From contig NZ_CP163423.1 of NCBI RefSeq assembly GCF_041429785.1, positions 2,542,001 through 2,606,000 of the forward strand: 64,000 nt of DNA, given 5' to 3'. This document shows, one piece after another, positions 45,126 through 54,015 of the stretch (position 1 is the first letter of the stretch; each line of letters opens with the position of its first letter). The notes under the pieces were generated by a model, which saw nothing but the letters and a program-made list of their open reading frames with translations, was not told where the DNA came from and ran no database searches. The position numbers were made by a program, and so were the translations under genes. The DNA is from Fretibacter rubidus. Its GTDB lineage: Bacteria > Pseudomonadota > Alphaproteobacteria > Caulobacterales > Maricaulaceae.

Positions 45126-47462
45126 TTAGGTCGTCGATTTTCCAGATGGTTTTTTGCCAGATTTACGTCTAGCCGCTTTATGCTTGGCACCTTTACTACG
45201 GTGTTTATTGGTGGGTTTACCACGGTAACCACCCCCCGAACGCGACCGCGCGCTGCGGCTTGGCGGCTTTCCAGCTTCGCCTTTGGAGACCATTTCAAAC
45301 ATCAAGCCACCCGTGATTGGATCCGCCTCTTTGAGGCGTACTTTCACACGGCGACCAAAGGCAAAGGTATCGCCGCTTTCTTCACCGACCAGTTTTTTAG
45401 CCTTTTCATCAAAATGAAAGCGCTCCCGGCCTAATGTGCGGATAGGCACAAGGCCGTCTGCTCCCGTATCGTCCAGTGTTAGGAACAATCCGAAATTGGT
45501 CACGCCAGAAATACGGGCGTGAAATTCAGCCCCAACATTCCCTTCCATATAGGCGGCAATATAACGGTCTTTAGCGTCACGTTCTGCCGCCATAGCGCGG
45601 CGCTCAGTCGTGCTGATATGCTCCCCTATTTCTTGCAGGCGTAGAGCTTCGCGCTCCGTTGTGCCGTCCTCGCCTAAATCAAAAGCCTTTATCAGCGCGC
45701 GGTGCACAACCAAATCGGCGTAACGCCGGATAGGCGAGGTAAAATGGGCGTAATAGCGTAAGTTCAGACCAAAATGCCCCCCCATATCAGCACCGTAATA
45801 AGCTTGGCTTTGACTGCGCAGTACGGCCATGCCGACGGTCTCAGACAGGTCATCTTTGGACGCTTTTTCTAGCAGCGTATTAAACCGCGCGGTGCTGGCT
45901 TTTTCACCAATCGCCCATTTCAGGCCCACAGCGGGGAGAAAGTCAGACAGGCTTTGCAGCCGTTCGCGCTCAGGCGGTTGGTGAATACGCACCAATGTGC
46001 TCATGCCTGCTCTGTCCAAAGCTTCTGCGGCGGCGACATTAGCATTGACCATAAATTCTTCGATAAGCTTATGTGCGTCATAACGTTCTTTGACGACAAT
46101 AGATTCGACCCGCCCGTCTTTACCGATATTAATTTTGCGCTCTGGTAGTTCAATCGCAAGCGGTGCACGCGCCGCGCGCGCAATCTTAAGGGCTTGATAG
46201 GCGTCAAATATTTGGCCCAATATATCCATAACGGGCGCTGCTGCCTCACCCGGATTACCCATGAAACCTTCTTGGGCTTGGGCGTAAGTCAACCGTGCAT
46301 GAGAGCGCATAAGCCCGCGCGTAAAATGATGGTCGATTTTAGTCCCGTCCGCGCGAATACGCATTTTGACGGCCATACAGGCGCGGTCTTCATGCGGGCG
46401 CAGAGAGCACATATCAGAAGACAATTCATGTGGCAGCATCGGCTCAACCCGGTCAGGCAGATAAACACTATTACCCTTTTTCTCGGCGTCAATATCAAGC
46501 GCACTGCCCGGCGTGACATAGGCCGCCACATCCGCAATCGCGACCCACAGCACAAAGCCGCCTTTATTTTTGGGGTCATCATCAGGGGAGGCATAAATCG
46601 CATCGTCAAAATCTTTGGCGTCAACAGGGTCAATTGTTATCAGCGGAATTTTGCGTAAATCTTCACGGTGCTTTGACAGGGTAGGCACAAACATCGATTT
46701 TGCCTCTTCCACGGCAGCATCTGAAAACCCTAGCGGGATATTATGAAAACGAAGGCTAATTAAAGATGCCGCTTTCGGATCGTCAGCAGAGCCTAGAAAC
46801 TCAACAATCTCTGCGGTGCGGCCATAATGATCATCGCGTTTGCCGCGCGGACCGCTGCTCGCACGAAAGTAAACAAGCTGCGCCCCTTCTGTGCCGTCTG
46901 GCACACGTTTCACACGAAGCTCATCACGCGCGCGCTTATCCACGGGCTTTACCCGCCATCCGCGACCGCTTTCATAGAGGATACCCATATGCGTTGACGG
47001 GCCAGAACCAAGGCGCTTCATCACTACGGCAATATGCATATCGCCTTGGGTTTTAATGCGGCACAGCGCGCGGTCACCGATGCCTACTTGACCGCCAAGG
47101 CCTTTGGATTTTTTACCCCCGACGTGGCCTTCACGAATAATAAAATCAGAGGCATCGCCAGCGCCCATCCAGCGGTCAGGCTCCCCGATAAGGTCCCCTT
47201 CATCATCCACACGCACAGCCTTTATCACCATTACGCCCGGTAAGTCCCCCGCGACGCGGTAGGTCTTGTCCTTGGATAGGGATAGCACTTTATCCTCGAC
47301 CATCGCGCGAAGCTCAGCCCGAAGCTCACGGCGATCATCCCCCTTGATGCCTAGCGCGCGAGCAATATCACGCCGGGTCATACGGTCTGGTTTGGATTTA
47401 ATCAGCGCCGTGATTTGCGCACGGGCATCACTGTTATTGGCATTATCAGGGGTTTTTGTCAT
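45126..47462 (-). CDS. rnr: Ribonuclease R
   Basis: RNase R is a processive 3'-5' exoribonuclease able to degrade structured RNA. The 778-residue protein has an N-terminal winged-helix region (RRDIARALGIKGDDRRELRAEL), cold-shock-like domains and the RNB catalytic domain with ITIDPVDAKDFDDAIYA. An S1 domain near residues 645-720 (GAEFHARISGVTNFGLFLTLDDTGADGLVPI) and a Lys/Arg/Ser-rich tail follow. In many alphaproteobacteria rnr lies directly after topA; here the two are about 20 kb apart. Confidence 0.96.
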   Translation of the reverse strand: MTKTPDNANNSDARAQITALIKSKPDRMTRRDIARALGIKGDDRRELRAELRAMVEDKVLSLSKDKTYRVAGDLPGVMVIKAVRVDDEGDLIGEPDRWMGAGDASDFIIREGHVGGKKSKGLGGQVGIGDRALCRIKTQGDMHIAVVMKRLGSGPSTHMGILYESGRGWRVKPVDKRARDELRVKRVPDGTEGAQLVYFRASSGPRGKRDDHYGRTAEIVEFLGSADDPKAASLISLRFHNIPLGFSDAAVEEAKSMFVPTLSKHREDLRKIPLITIDPVDAKDFDDAIYASPDDDPKNKGGFVLWVAIADVAAYVTPGSALDIDAEKKGNSVYLPDRVEPMLPHELSSDMCSLRPHEDRACMAVKMRIRADGTKIDHHFTRGLMRSHARLTYAQAQEGFMGNPGEAAAPVMDILGQIFDAYQALKIARAARAPLAIELPERKINIGKDGRVESIVVKERYDAHKLIEEFMVNANVAAAEALDRAGMSTLVRIHQPPERERLQSLSDFLPAVGLKWAIGEKASTARFNTLLEKASKDDLSETVGMAVLRSQSQAYYGADMGGHFGLNLRYYAHFTSPIRRYADLVVHRALIKAFDLGEDGTTEREALRLQEIGEHISTTERRAMAAERDAKDRYIAAYMEGNVGAEFHARISGVTNFGLFLTLDDTGADGLVPIRTLGRERFHFDEKAKKLVGEESGDTFAFGRRVKVRLKEADPITGGLMFEMVSKGEAGKPPSRSARSRSGGGYRGKPTNKHRSKGAKHKAARRKSGKKPSGKSTT

Positions 47463-47522
47463 GACTGCGTTATAACGCGCTTTGCCCGCTATGATAGGGG
47501 CAATAGCGGGCGCGACCCGTGA

Positions 47523-49976
47523 CTATAAGTCCAGCTCTGGCGCGGCATTATCAATGGGGGCTTCCTTGGGAAGGTAACAAGTCACGTGGGTCCCCTCGCC
47601 TTCCTCGGACTCAAGTTCGACCCAGCCGCCGTGGGCCTCGATAAAGCGCTGCACAAGGGCGAGGCCAAGGCCCGTGCCGCCGCGTGATGAACGGAAACTT
47701 TCAAAGACTTGAGGTTGGCGTTCTGAGGGGATGCCGACACCGTCATCTTTGACGTAAATACTGACGCCGCCGCCGTCAGCCTTCGCCCCGCCCAGCACAA
47801 TCGTGCCGCCCGGTTTTGTGAAACGCAGCGCATTTGACAACAAATTATAGACCACTTGTTTCAGCCGTGTTTCATCGGCACGGATGATGCCAACATCGTC
47901 TGGACAGCTGAGCTTCAGTGCAATTTTTGTGTCTTCCGCTTTCGTACCAACATAGTCGAGCGCGTTATCCAGCATGGCGTAAACATTCACATCGCCCAGA
48001 TCTAAATCGAGCACATTGGCGTCAATCGCGGCAATATCGAGGATGTCGTTAATGGTTTTTTCTAAATCCTCTGACGCGGTTTGAATGGCAAAAATATATT
48101 CTGATTGTTTGTCAGATAGCTCACCCGCCGCCCCACCTTGCAAAAAGTCGGCATAGCCCGAAATCGTGGTCAGTGGCGTCCGTAATTGATAGCTTACATG
48201 ACCAACAAATTCAGATTTTAGACGGTCAGCTTGCTCTAGCGCTTCGGCACGTTCCAGCAGCGCCGCTTCGGCTTGACGGGCCCGGGTCACATCATCCCAA
48301 GCGATGAGCGTCGCTCCGTCTGGTAGCGGCCTTGATAACCATGTCAGAACACTACCATCAGAGCGGCGGATTTCACCGTCAACATGGCGGCGCACTTGCG
48401 GGTCAGGGTCCGTGGTGCGCGCCTTCATTTCTGACCAAAAGGCCTTGTCATGATAAAGCGGCAGACAATCCTCTGTGATGTCATGAAAACGCGGATTATG
48501 GCCCAGCGTGTCATTGTCTAAATTCCACATTTGCGCAAATGCGGCATTGAAAATTTTCAGTCGTCCGTCGGTTCCAAAAACAGCAATACCCTCAGAAAGC
48601 TTATCAAGCGTTGTTTTTTGCACATTAATCAACGTACCCAGCTGCCCCTGCAAAGTTACCGTTTGGGTAATATCAGAGAACAGCAAACTAATTCCGCCGC
48701 GCGGGTCACGCAGCCTTGCTAGACGTAGCGTTTTACCATTGGGTAGCGACCAAATTTCTGGCGGCATTTCGTCTGGCCAATCAGTGTAAAGCGATAACTC
48801 ACCCGCTTTCCATCCTGCAAAATCACTTTGTTCAGGCAACAGTCGGCGCTCACGAATACTATCAAGCCATTCGGAATGACCGGGGCGGTCGTTAAACCAA
48901 TTATCATCAAGTTTAAACAACTTCGCAAAAGCCGTATTGTGAAAGGACATGCGCTTATCCGCGCCAAAAATCACAATGGCTTCTTCCATTGTATTTAAAA
49001 GCTCGTCATGGGAGCGAATATGACGGGTCAGCAATTCGCGGAGCTTATCCGCTTCGGATGCGTCCATCGCAATACCCGCCGCACCACCAGAGACGGGAAA
49101 GACGGACACATTGACCGCTTTGCGCGTCCCGTTAATAACAATAGGGCGAATATTTTCTGACCCCTCACCCGAATTAAGACAGGCCATTAATTGATCTTTG
49201 GCTTGGTCGTCCAAATGAGTTTGCGCGTCTATCACGGTATCAAGGGTCTCGCCGCCAACGGCCTCTATATAGGCATCGTTAACCCACGTAATGGTTCCCG
49301 TACCCGACATGCGCCACAGGGGAAAAGGCGCGCGGCTCATCATTTCGACAAACGCAATAGGGTCAGCTTTGGCGGTCAGCCTATGGGTCTCAAAACGGTT
49401 GATTGCCGTGCGTTCATCTTCGCCGCGAATAGAGGCATCTTCCAACCATAGCACGACTTGGCGGCCCGCTGGACGGCCGTCAGCTTCGATCACATTGCCG
49501 CCAGGCAAAACAATAGACACTGAAAACGGACGCCCCGATGTGCGCAGATTGGTAAGATTTGCACGCAAAGTTAGCGGTGGTTCAACCTCGCCAATTGTAT
49601 CCATATCGGCGAGGCTATCCAAAATACGGGTCGCAAAGCCTTTTTGTTTTCCGATTTCAGCAAAGCGCGCGACAGATGCGAGCGCAGCGGGCGAACCATA
49701 CATGCGCGGATCACCCCAATCAGAGCTTTTTTGGTCTAATCGAGATTGTGCGATGCTTTCGTCCCAGACTAATATCAAGCCTGGATAACTACTAAATACA
49801 CTGTCCATGCTGGCGAGGCGTTGGTCCAGATCCGTGGCACGCCGCTTCCAGCGAGACCGCTCCCCACCAGCGCTTGCCAGCCGCACACGCGCAGCATATA
49901 TTAAGGCAGATATCGCCAGCAAAACGCAGCCAGCGGTCACAGCAATCAGTGTTACATCTGTAGACAAAGATGGCAC
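47523..49976 (-). CDS. divL: DivL-type PAS sensor pseudo-histidine kinase
   Basis: The 817-residue protein has an N-terminal membrane helix (LIAVTAGCVLLAISALIYA), at least three PAS-like regions (about 205-310, 320-440, 450-570), a DHp helix and a HATPase domain (NLLSNALRFTKPGG, DDGVGIP, GTGLGLALVQRF). At the phospho-acceptor position, in GHVSYQLRTPLTTI, the histidine is replaced by Tyr596. This Tyr-for-His change is the hallmark of Caulobacter DivL, which senses DivK~P and controls CckA. Finding divK and pleD in the same window fits. The HATPase motifs are retained. Confidence 0.88.
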   Translation of the reverse strand: MPSLSTDVTLIAVTAGCVLLAISALIYAARVRLASAGGERSRWKRRATDLDQRLASMDSVFSSYPGLILVWDESIAQSRLDQKSSDWGDPRMYGSPAALASVARFAEIGKQKGFATRILDSLADMDTIGEVEPPLTLRANLTNLRTSGRPFSVSIVLPGGNVIEADGRPAGRQVVLWLEDASIRGEDERTAINRFETHRLTAKADPIAFVEMMSRAPFPLWRMSGTGTITWVNDAYIEAVGGETLDTVIDAQTHLDDQAKDQLMACLNSGEGSENIRPIVINGTRKAVNVSVFPVSGGAAGIAMDASEADKLRELLTRHIRSHDELLNTMEEAIVIFGADKRMSFHNTAFAKLFKLDDNWFNDRPGHSEWLDSIRERRLLPEQSDFAGWKAGELSLYTDWPDEMPPEIWSLPNGKTLRLARLRDPRGGISLLFSDITQTVTLQGQLGTLINVQKTTLDKLSEGIAVFGTDGRLKIFNAAFAQMWNLDNDTLGHNPRFHDITEDCLPLYHDKAFWSEMKARTTDPDPQVRRHVDGEIRRSDGSVLTWLSRPLPDGATLIAWDDVTRARQAEAALLERAEALEQADRLKSEFVGHVSYQLRTPLTTISGYADFLQGGAAGELSDKQSEYIFAIQTASEDLEKTINDILDIAAIDANVLDLDLGDVNVYAMLDNALDYVGTKAEDTKIALKLSCPDDVGIIRADETRLKQVVYNLLSNALRFTKPGGTIVLGGAKADGGGVSIYVKDDGVGIPSERQPQVFESFRSSRGGTGLGLALVQRFIEAHGGWVELESEEGEGTHVTCYLPKEAPIDNAAPELDL

Positions 49977-50108
49977 GTCACATTCCCCAATCGCGCCGCA
50001 GAATTAAACATGTCGACAAAATATCAACGTGGCGCGCAAATTACCGCTTACAGTGATGCGCCCAATTTTAAAAGATGTGATTTTCAGCGTCTAAAGCTGA
50101 GCGCTCGG

Positions 50109-51461
50109 CTAAGCGCAAAGCCCGTGAATAACCTCGACCAGTTGATCGGTAATGCGGTCAACCTTACCCATGTCATCCCCTTCGGCCATAACGCGGATGA
50201 GCGGTTCAGTGCCAGAGGCTCGTACTAAGACCCGGCCTGTATTGCCGAAATCAGATTTCGCATCATTAATGGCTTCAAGAAGCAGCGGATTATCCATAGG
50301 CGACTTGCCGCTATATTTCACATTTTTTAGGCGCTGCGGCACAGCTTCAAATACATTCAGCACTTCGCTCGCGGGGCGGTCTTGGCGCACAATTTCGGCT
50401 AACACCTGTAGGGCGGCAACTGTGCCGTCGCCTGTTGGCGCGTAATCGGTCATTAACATATGGCCCGATTGTTCGCCGCCAATATTATAGCCGTCTTTGC
50501 GCATGCGCGCAGACACATGACGGTCACCGACTTGTGTTCGCACAAGCTCAAGCCCTGCATCATCTAAATGACGCTCCAACCCCAAATTTGACATGACGGT
50601 CGCGACAATACCGTCGCGCGACAACAGCCCGCTATTTTTCCAGCCCGTCCCGATGAGGCCAAGCAATTGGTCGCCATCAATGATGGTGCCTTTTTCATCG
50701 CACATAATTAGGCGATCAGCATCACCATCAAGTGCAATACCCACATCCGCACCCTGTTCGACAACAGTGCGAGACATCAAGTCTGTCGCCGTGGAACCGC
50801 AATCTTTGTTAATATTCAGGCCATTAGGCTCGACCCCAATTGCAATAATCTCGTCAGCACCAAGTTCCCACATCGTTTTGGGCGCAGTGCGGTAGGCGGC
50901 ACCATTGGCGCAATCGACGACAATTTTTAAACCCGATAAGCGCATGTCCCGCGGAAATGTATTTTTGACAATTTCAATATAGCGGCTCTGCCCCCCTTCA
51001 AAGCGTTGCGCGCGTCCCAAATCTGATCCAACAGCGAGGCCCTCTTTCCATTTCTCTTGACTAATCTCTTCAATCGCGGCTTCAGCAGAATCCGAGAGCT
51101 TTAACCCGTCAGGCCCAAAAAATTTAAATCCGTTGTCTTCATATTTATTGTGCGACGCCGTAATCATCACGCCCATATCCGCGCGTAAAGTTCGCGTCAT
51201 TAACGACACGCCAGATGTGGGCAATGGCCCAAACAAATTGACGTCCATTCCCACAGATATAAACCCTGCGGCGAGTGCATTTTCAATCATATAACCAGAT
51301 AGACGCGTATCCTTCCCAATACAAACGGAGTGACGTCCAACATCATTTTGTAAGAAATATTTCCCCGCCGCCATACCAAGACGCATGACATTATCAGGTG
51401 TTAATTTATCGACATTGGCTTTGCCGCGAACACCGTCCGTTCCGAAATAGTTTTTTTTCAT
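50109..51461 (-). CDS. glmM: Phosphoglucosamine mutase
   Basis: GlmM interconverts glucosamine-6-phosphate and glucosamine-1-phosphate for UDP-GlcNAc synthesis. The 450-residue protein begins NYFGTDGVRGKAN. It has the phosphoserine loop MITASHNKYEDNG with Ser103, the metal site ALDGDADRLIM near residue 245 and the sugar/phosphate loops GGEQSGHML and VRASGTEPLIRVM. It feeds the pathway that MurA draws on. It ends 132 bases before divL and has a 140-base upstream gap. Confidence 0.97.
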   Translation of the reverse strand: MKKNYFGTDGVRGKANVDKLTPDNVMRLGMAAGKYFLQNDVGRHSVCIGKDTRLSGYMIENALAAGFISVGMDVNLFGPLPTSGVSLMTRTLRADMGVMITASHNKYEDNGFKFFGPDGLKLSDSAEAAIEEISQEKWKEGLAVGSDLGRAQRFEGGQSRYIEIVKNTFPRDMRLSGLKIVVDCANGAAYRTAPKTMWELGADEIIAIGVEPNGLNINKDCGSTATDLMSRTVVEQGADVGIALDGDADRLIMCDEKGTIIDGDQLLGLIGTGWKNSGLLSRDGIVATVMSNLGLERHLDDAGLELVRTQVGDRHVSARMRKDGYNIGGEQSGHMLMTDYAPTGDGTVAALQVLAEIVRQDRPASEVLNVFEAVPQRLKNVKYSGKSPMDNPLLLEAINDAKSDFGNTGRVLVRASGTEPLIRVMAEGDDMGKVDRITDQLVEVIHGLCA

Positions 51462-51601
51462 TATCTTTAAGCTCCGTTCGGGGCTGTGGGTGATGCAAAA
51501 CTCGCGCCTAAATGGGGCGAGTCTGCAATTGACTGTGTTTATCTTATAGCTTTGAAATTTGGCAAAACTAGGGAGAGATTCAGCTTATCAAATAGGGCCT
51601 T

Positions 51602-52669
51602 TTAAAGAAGCGACGCTTCGCCGTCTTTTTTAATCTGATCGACGACTTTTTTAACATCTTGCGCTTTATCGAGCGCGACAACCATCACAATGCCGTCGTT
51701 GATAATGACACCAACATTATCAACACCCACCAAAGCGACGCGTGGACCGTCAGTTTCAACTAAGCAATTAGTCGCGCCGATGCTAAATGTTGCTGGCGGC
51801 ACGGACAGGCCGTGCTCATCTTTGCGAACGTCATGCAGAGCCGTATAAGATCCAATATCATTCCAGCCAATATCACAGGGCACAACAGCCGCGATTTTCG
51901 TCTTTTCCATCACCGCATAGTCAATCGATTCGGGTGGACAGTCGGCAAAGCTGACGGCGTCTAAATCAACGCGGTTTTTCTTCCGCTTAGCGGCATTAAA
52001 CGCGCGCGTTGCCGCCGCCACAATATCAGGAGCAAATTTGGCAATCTCTGACAAAAACGCCGCTGGAGAAAATAAAAATATGCCTGCATTCCACGCAAAA
52101 TTACCACTATCGATATAGCTTTGTGCGGTCTGTGCATCGGGTTTTTCACGAAAAGCTTCAACAGAATAGACACCGTCATATAGCTCTGCACCCTGCTCTA
52201 TATATCCGTATCCTGTTTCGGGCCCGTCTGGCGTTATCCCAAAGGTCACAAGCTTGCCTGAACGCGCAGCGGGCACAGCCTTAGACACAGTGTCGCGAAA
52301 GGCTTGCGGGTTTGTGACGTAGTGATCAGCAGGCGCGAGTAAGACTAAATTATCTGCGCCCATGGCTTGGGCGTGCAGCGCGGCCACGACCGCAACCGGG
52401 GCGGTATTGCGCCCAACCGGCTCTGTAATGATAGCCCCTACATCACGGTTCATATCCCCCATTTGTTTTGTAATCGGCGCAGCATGGTCAGCATTGCAAA
52501 TAAACACAGGGTCACCGTAATCCTCACCCGAGAGGCGCTCTGCCGTTTGTTGCACCATGGTCTGATTACCAATGAGCGGTAAAAGTTGTTTTGGATATGC
52601 GCGGCGCGATAATGGCCAAAGGCGGCTACCCGCACCACCAGACATAATAACGGGAATAATATGTGACAT
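51602..52669 (-). CDS. Mannose-1-phosphate guanylyltransferase
   Basis: The 355-residue protein starts IIPVIMSGGAGSRLWPLSRRAYPKQLLPL, the nucleotidyltransferase P-loop and sugar-nucleotide signature of GDP-mannose pyrophosphorylases. Further blocks are APADHYV, GYGYIEQGAE, AFREKPDAQTAQSY and NAGIFLF. It lacks the C-terminal phosphomannose isomerase domain of bifunctional ManC/AlgA, so it is the short single-function form. GDP-mannose would supply exopolysaccharide or LPS. No glycan operon is beside it; neighbours are glmM and the TonB-like gene. Confidence 0.93.
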   Translation of the reverse strand: MSHIIPVIMSGGAGSRLWPLSRRAYPKQLLPLIGNQTMVQQTAERLSGEDYGDPVFICNADHAAPITKQMGDMNRDVGAIITEPVGRNTAPVAVVAALHAQAMGADNLVLLAPADHYVTNPQAFRDTVSKAVPAARSGKLVTFGITPDGPETGYGYIEQGAELYDGVYSVEAFREKPDAQTAQSYIDSGNFAWNAGIFLFSPAAFLSEIAKFAPDIVAAATRAFNAAKRKKNRVDLDAVSFADCPPESIDYAVMEKTKIAAVVPCDIGWNDIGSYTALHDVRKDEHGLSVPPATFSIGATNCLVETDGPRVALVGVDNVGVIINDGIVMVVALDKAQDVKKVVDQIKKDGEASLL

Positions 52670-52787
52670 AGTCGGAGGCCCTAATTTTCAATGCGTCGTG
52701 TGAATTGTCTTGCGTTACAATAAGATAACGCCATGCACAATATGTGCCGTTTTCAATTCGGCGTCTGTGACGGAAATCACGGATAAC

Positions 52788-53204
52788 TTAGGCGCCTAAG
52801 CTGACCCGGCCAAATTTATAGCGGATAAGCACACGGCAATTTTGTAGGGGGCCGTCTTTGGGGGGCTCAAACCGCCATTTTTGGACAGCATCACGCGCAT
52901 TGCCAGGAAATAGCGCGTCAGGAATTGCGCGTTCGACCGTAACATTTTCAGTATTTCCCGTGGCATCAACATCAAGGCGCACAATTACCCAGCCTTGACG
53001 ACCACTATTAAAAGCCCGGCGGGGGTAATCCGGTAAGGCAAAATCTATGGCTGCCAGCTTTTCGCCGCCCAAACAGTCGTCAGGATTAGAGTAACCCTTC
53101 ACCCATGGGTCGGGCGGATACTGGCTTTTAGGGTTAAAGGTATCAGATGTCTGACACGCTAGCAGTGCGGTAGCAGCAAAGATGGATATGATCGCAAGCC
53201 TCAT
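52788..53204 (-). CDS. TonB C-terminal domain lipoprotein
   Basis: The 138-residue protein has a lipoprotein signal (ATALLAC, Cys about 17) and then a TonB C-terminal domain: YPRRAFNSGRQGWVIVRLDVDATGNTENVTVERAIPDALF ... AVQKWRFEPP. It has no proline-rich spanning region, so it is not a classical TonB; lipid-anchored single TonB domains are common but of unclear role. Its ATG overlaps the HPr stop by four bases (ATGA), which places it at the end of the chvI-chvG-EIIA-HPr run. Confidence 0.82.
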   Translation of the reverse strand: MRLAIISIFAATALLACQTSDTFNPKSQYPPDPWVKGYSNPDDCLGGEKLAAIDFALPDYPRRAFNSGRQGWVIVRLDVDATGNTENVTVERAIPDALFPGNARDAVQKWRFEPPKDGPLQNCRVLIRYKFGRVSLGA

Positions 53205-53503
53205 TCCCCTTCTCCGAAATGATCATTGACCAAGGCAGCCAAAGCATCGACGGCCTGTTGCGCGTCAGCTCCCTTGGCGGCAATTGTGATATCCTCACCA
53301 CACGCAGACCCTAGCATTAAAAGCTCCATAATGCTGTCGGCAACAACGGTTTCTGCGCCCACATCATTATGAGAGGTCACTTCGATCTCGGCATCGAAAG
53401 TCTCTCCTAGGCAGACGAATTTCGCTGAGGCACGTGCATGCAGCCCGCGTTTATTTATCAGCGTGACGCGTTTTGAAATTCCATCTGTCGCCGCGGTATC
53501 GAT
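53201..53503 (-). CDS. HPr phosphocarrier protein with an ATC start
   Basis: The frame encodes an HPr-like protein of 100 residues: ISKRVTLINKRGLHARASAKFV with the phospho-acceptor His22, ADSIMELLMLGSACGEDITI with Ser57 at the HPr-kinase site, and a terminal helix. No ATG, GTG or TTG occurs in frame between the preceding stop and the active-site histidine. The natural start is ATC at 53501-53503. It overlaps the EIIA stop as TAATC, exactly where a TAATG junction is expected, with GGGGA six bases upstream. Alternatives are an ATT seven codons further on, or a sequencing error. It feeds the nitrogen-type regulatory phosphotransferase system. Confidence 0.88.
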   Translation of the reverse strand: MDTAATDGISKRVTLINKRGLHARASAKFVCLGETFDAEIEVTSHNDVGAETVVADSIMELLMLGSACGEDITIAAKGADAQQAVDALAALVNDHFGEGE

Positions 53504-53907
53504 TACGTGTCCCCAGCTAAAACTTTGGACGCAATGGCAATATAACGCCGTCCGGCATCTTGGGCCTTTTCTGCGGCTTCCCCCAAGTTAGACGTCGCAC
53601 GCGCTTCGGATAATTTAATCAGCATAGGTAAATTAACCCCTGCCACGACTTCGACTTTCCCGGGGGCGAGCATGGAAATAGCGAGGTTTGAGGGTGTACC
53701 ACCAAACATATCAGTGAGAAGTATAACACCTTTATCCGCACCAACGGTTTTTACGGCCGCCCTGATTTCATCGCGGCGGCGTTCCATATCATCATCAGGG
53801 CCAATACAAATGGTCGCTAATTTATCCTGTGGCCCCACGACATGTTCTGTCGCGTGCCTTAATTCTTTGGCCAATTGACCATGTGTGACGATGACTAAAC
53901 CAATCAC
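53503..53907 (-). CDS. PTS EIIA-Man-type regulatory protein
   Basis: From a GTG preceded by GGAG the protein is 134 residues (MIGLVIVTHGQLA); the longer frame to 53934 lacks a ribosome-binding site. His9 in VTHG is the phospho-acceptor. Family blocks are ATEHVVGPQDKL, GVILLTDMFGGTPSNLA and EVVAGVNLPMLI. There is no EIIB/C permease nearby, so it is regulatory, accepting phosphate from HPr. Its stop overlaps the HPr start. In many alphaproteobacteria hprK lies between chvG and this gene; here only about 108 bases separate them. Confidence 0.92.
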   Translation of the reverse strand: MIGLVIVTHGQLAKELRHATEHVVGPQDKLATICIGPDDDMERRRDEIRAAVKTVGADKGVILLTDMFGGTPSNLAISMLAPGKVEVVAGVNLPMLIKLSEARATSNLGEAAEKAQDAGRRYIAIASKVLAGDT

Positions 53908-54015
53908 AAGCAACTCCGCAAAAAGGTCTTTCACTTAATCAAGAATATGCGTCATTGGAAAGATAAAAATTCGACATTTGGGAATTATTTTCAGCGGCGC
54001 TAGCGCAAGCCGATA

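Noticed and set aside
50070-50108. Hairpin TCAGC...GCTGA between glmM and divL as a terminator
   Set aside because: The stem is short and no T-run follows on the relevant strand.
53440-53482. An ATG (reading MEFQNASR) near the HPr start as a conventional start
   Set aside because: It is out of frame with HPr and hits a stop after eight codons.
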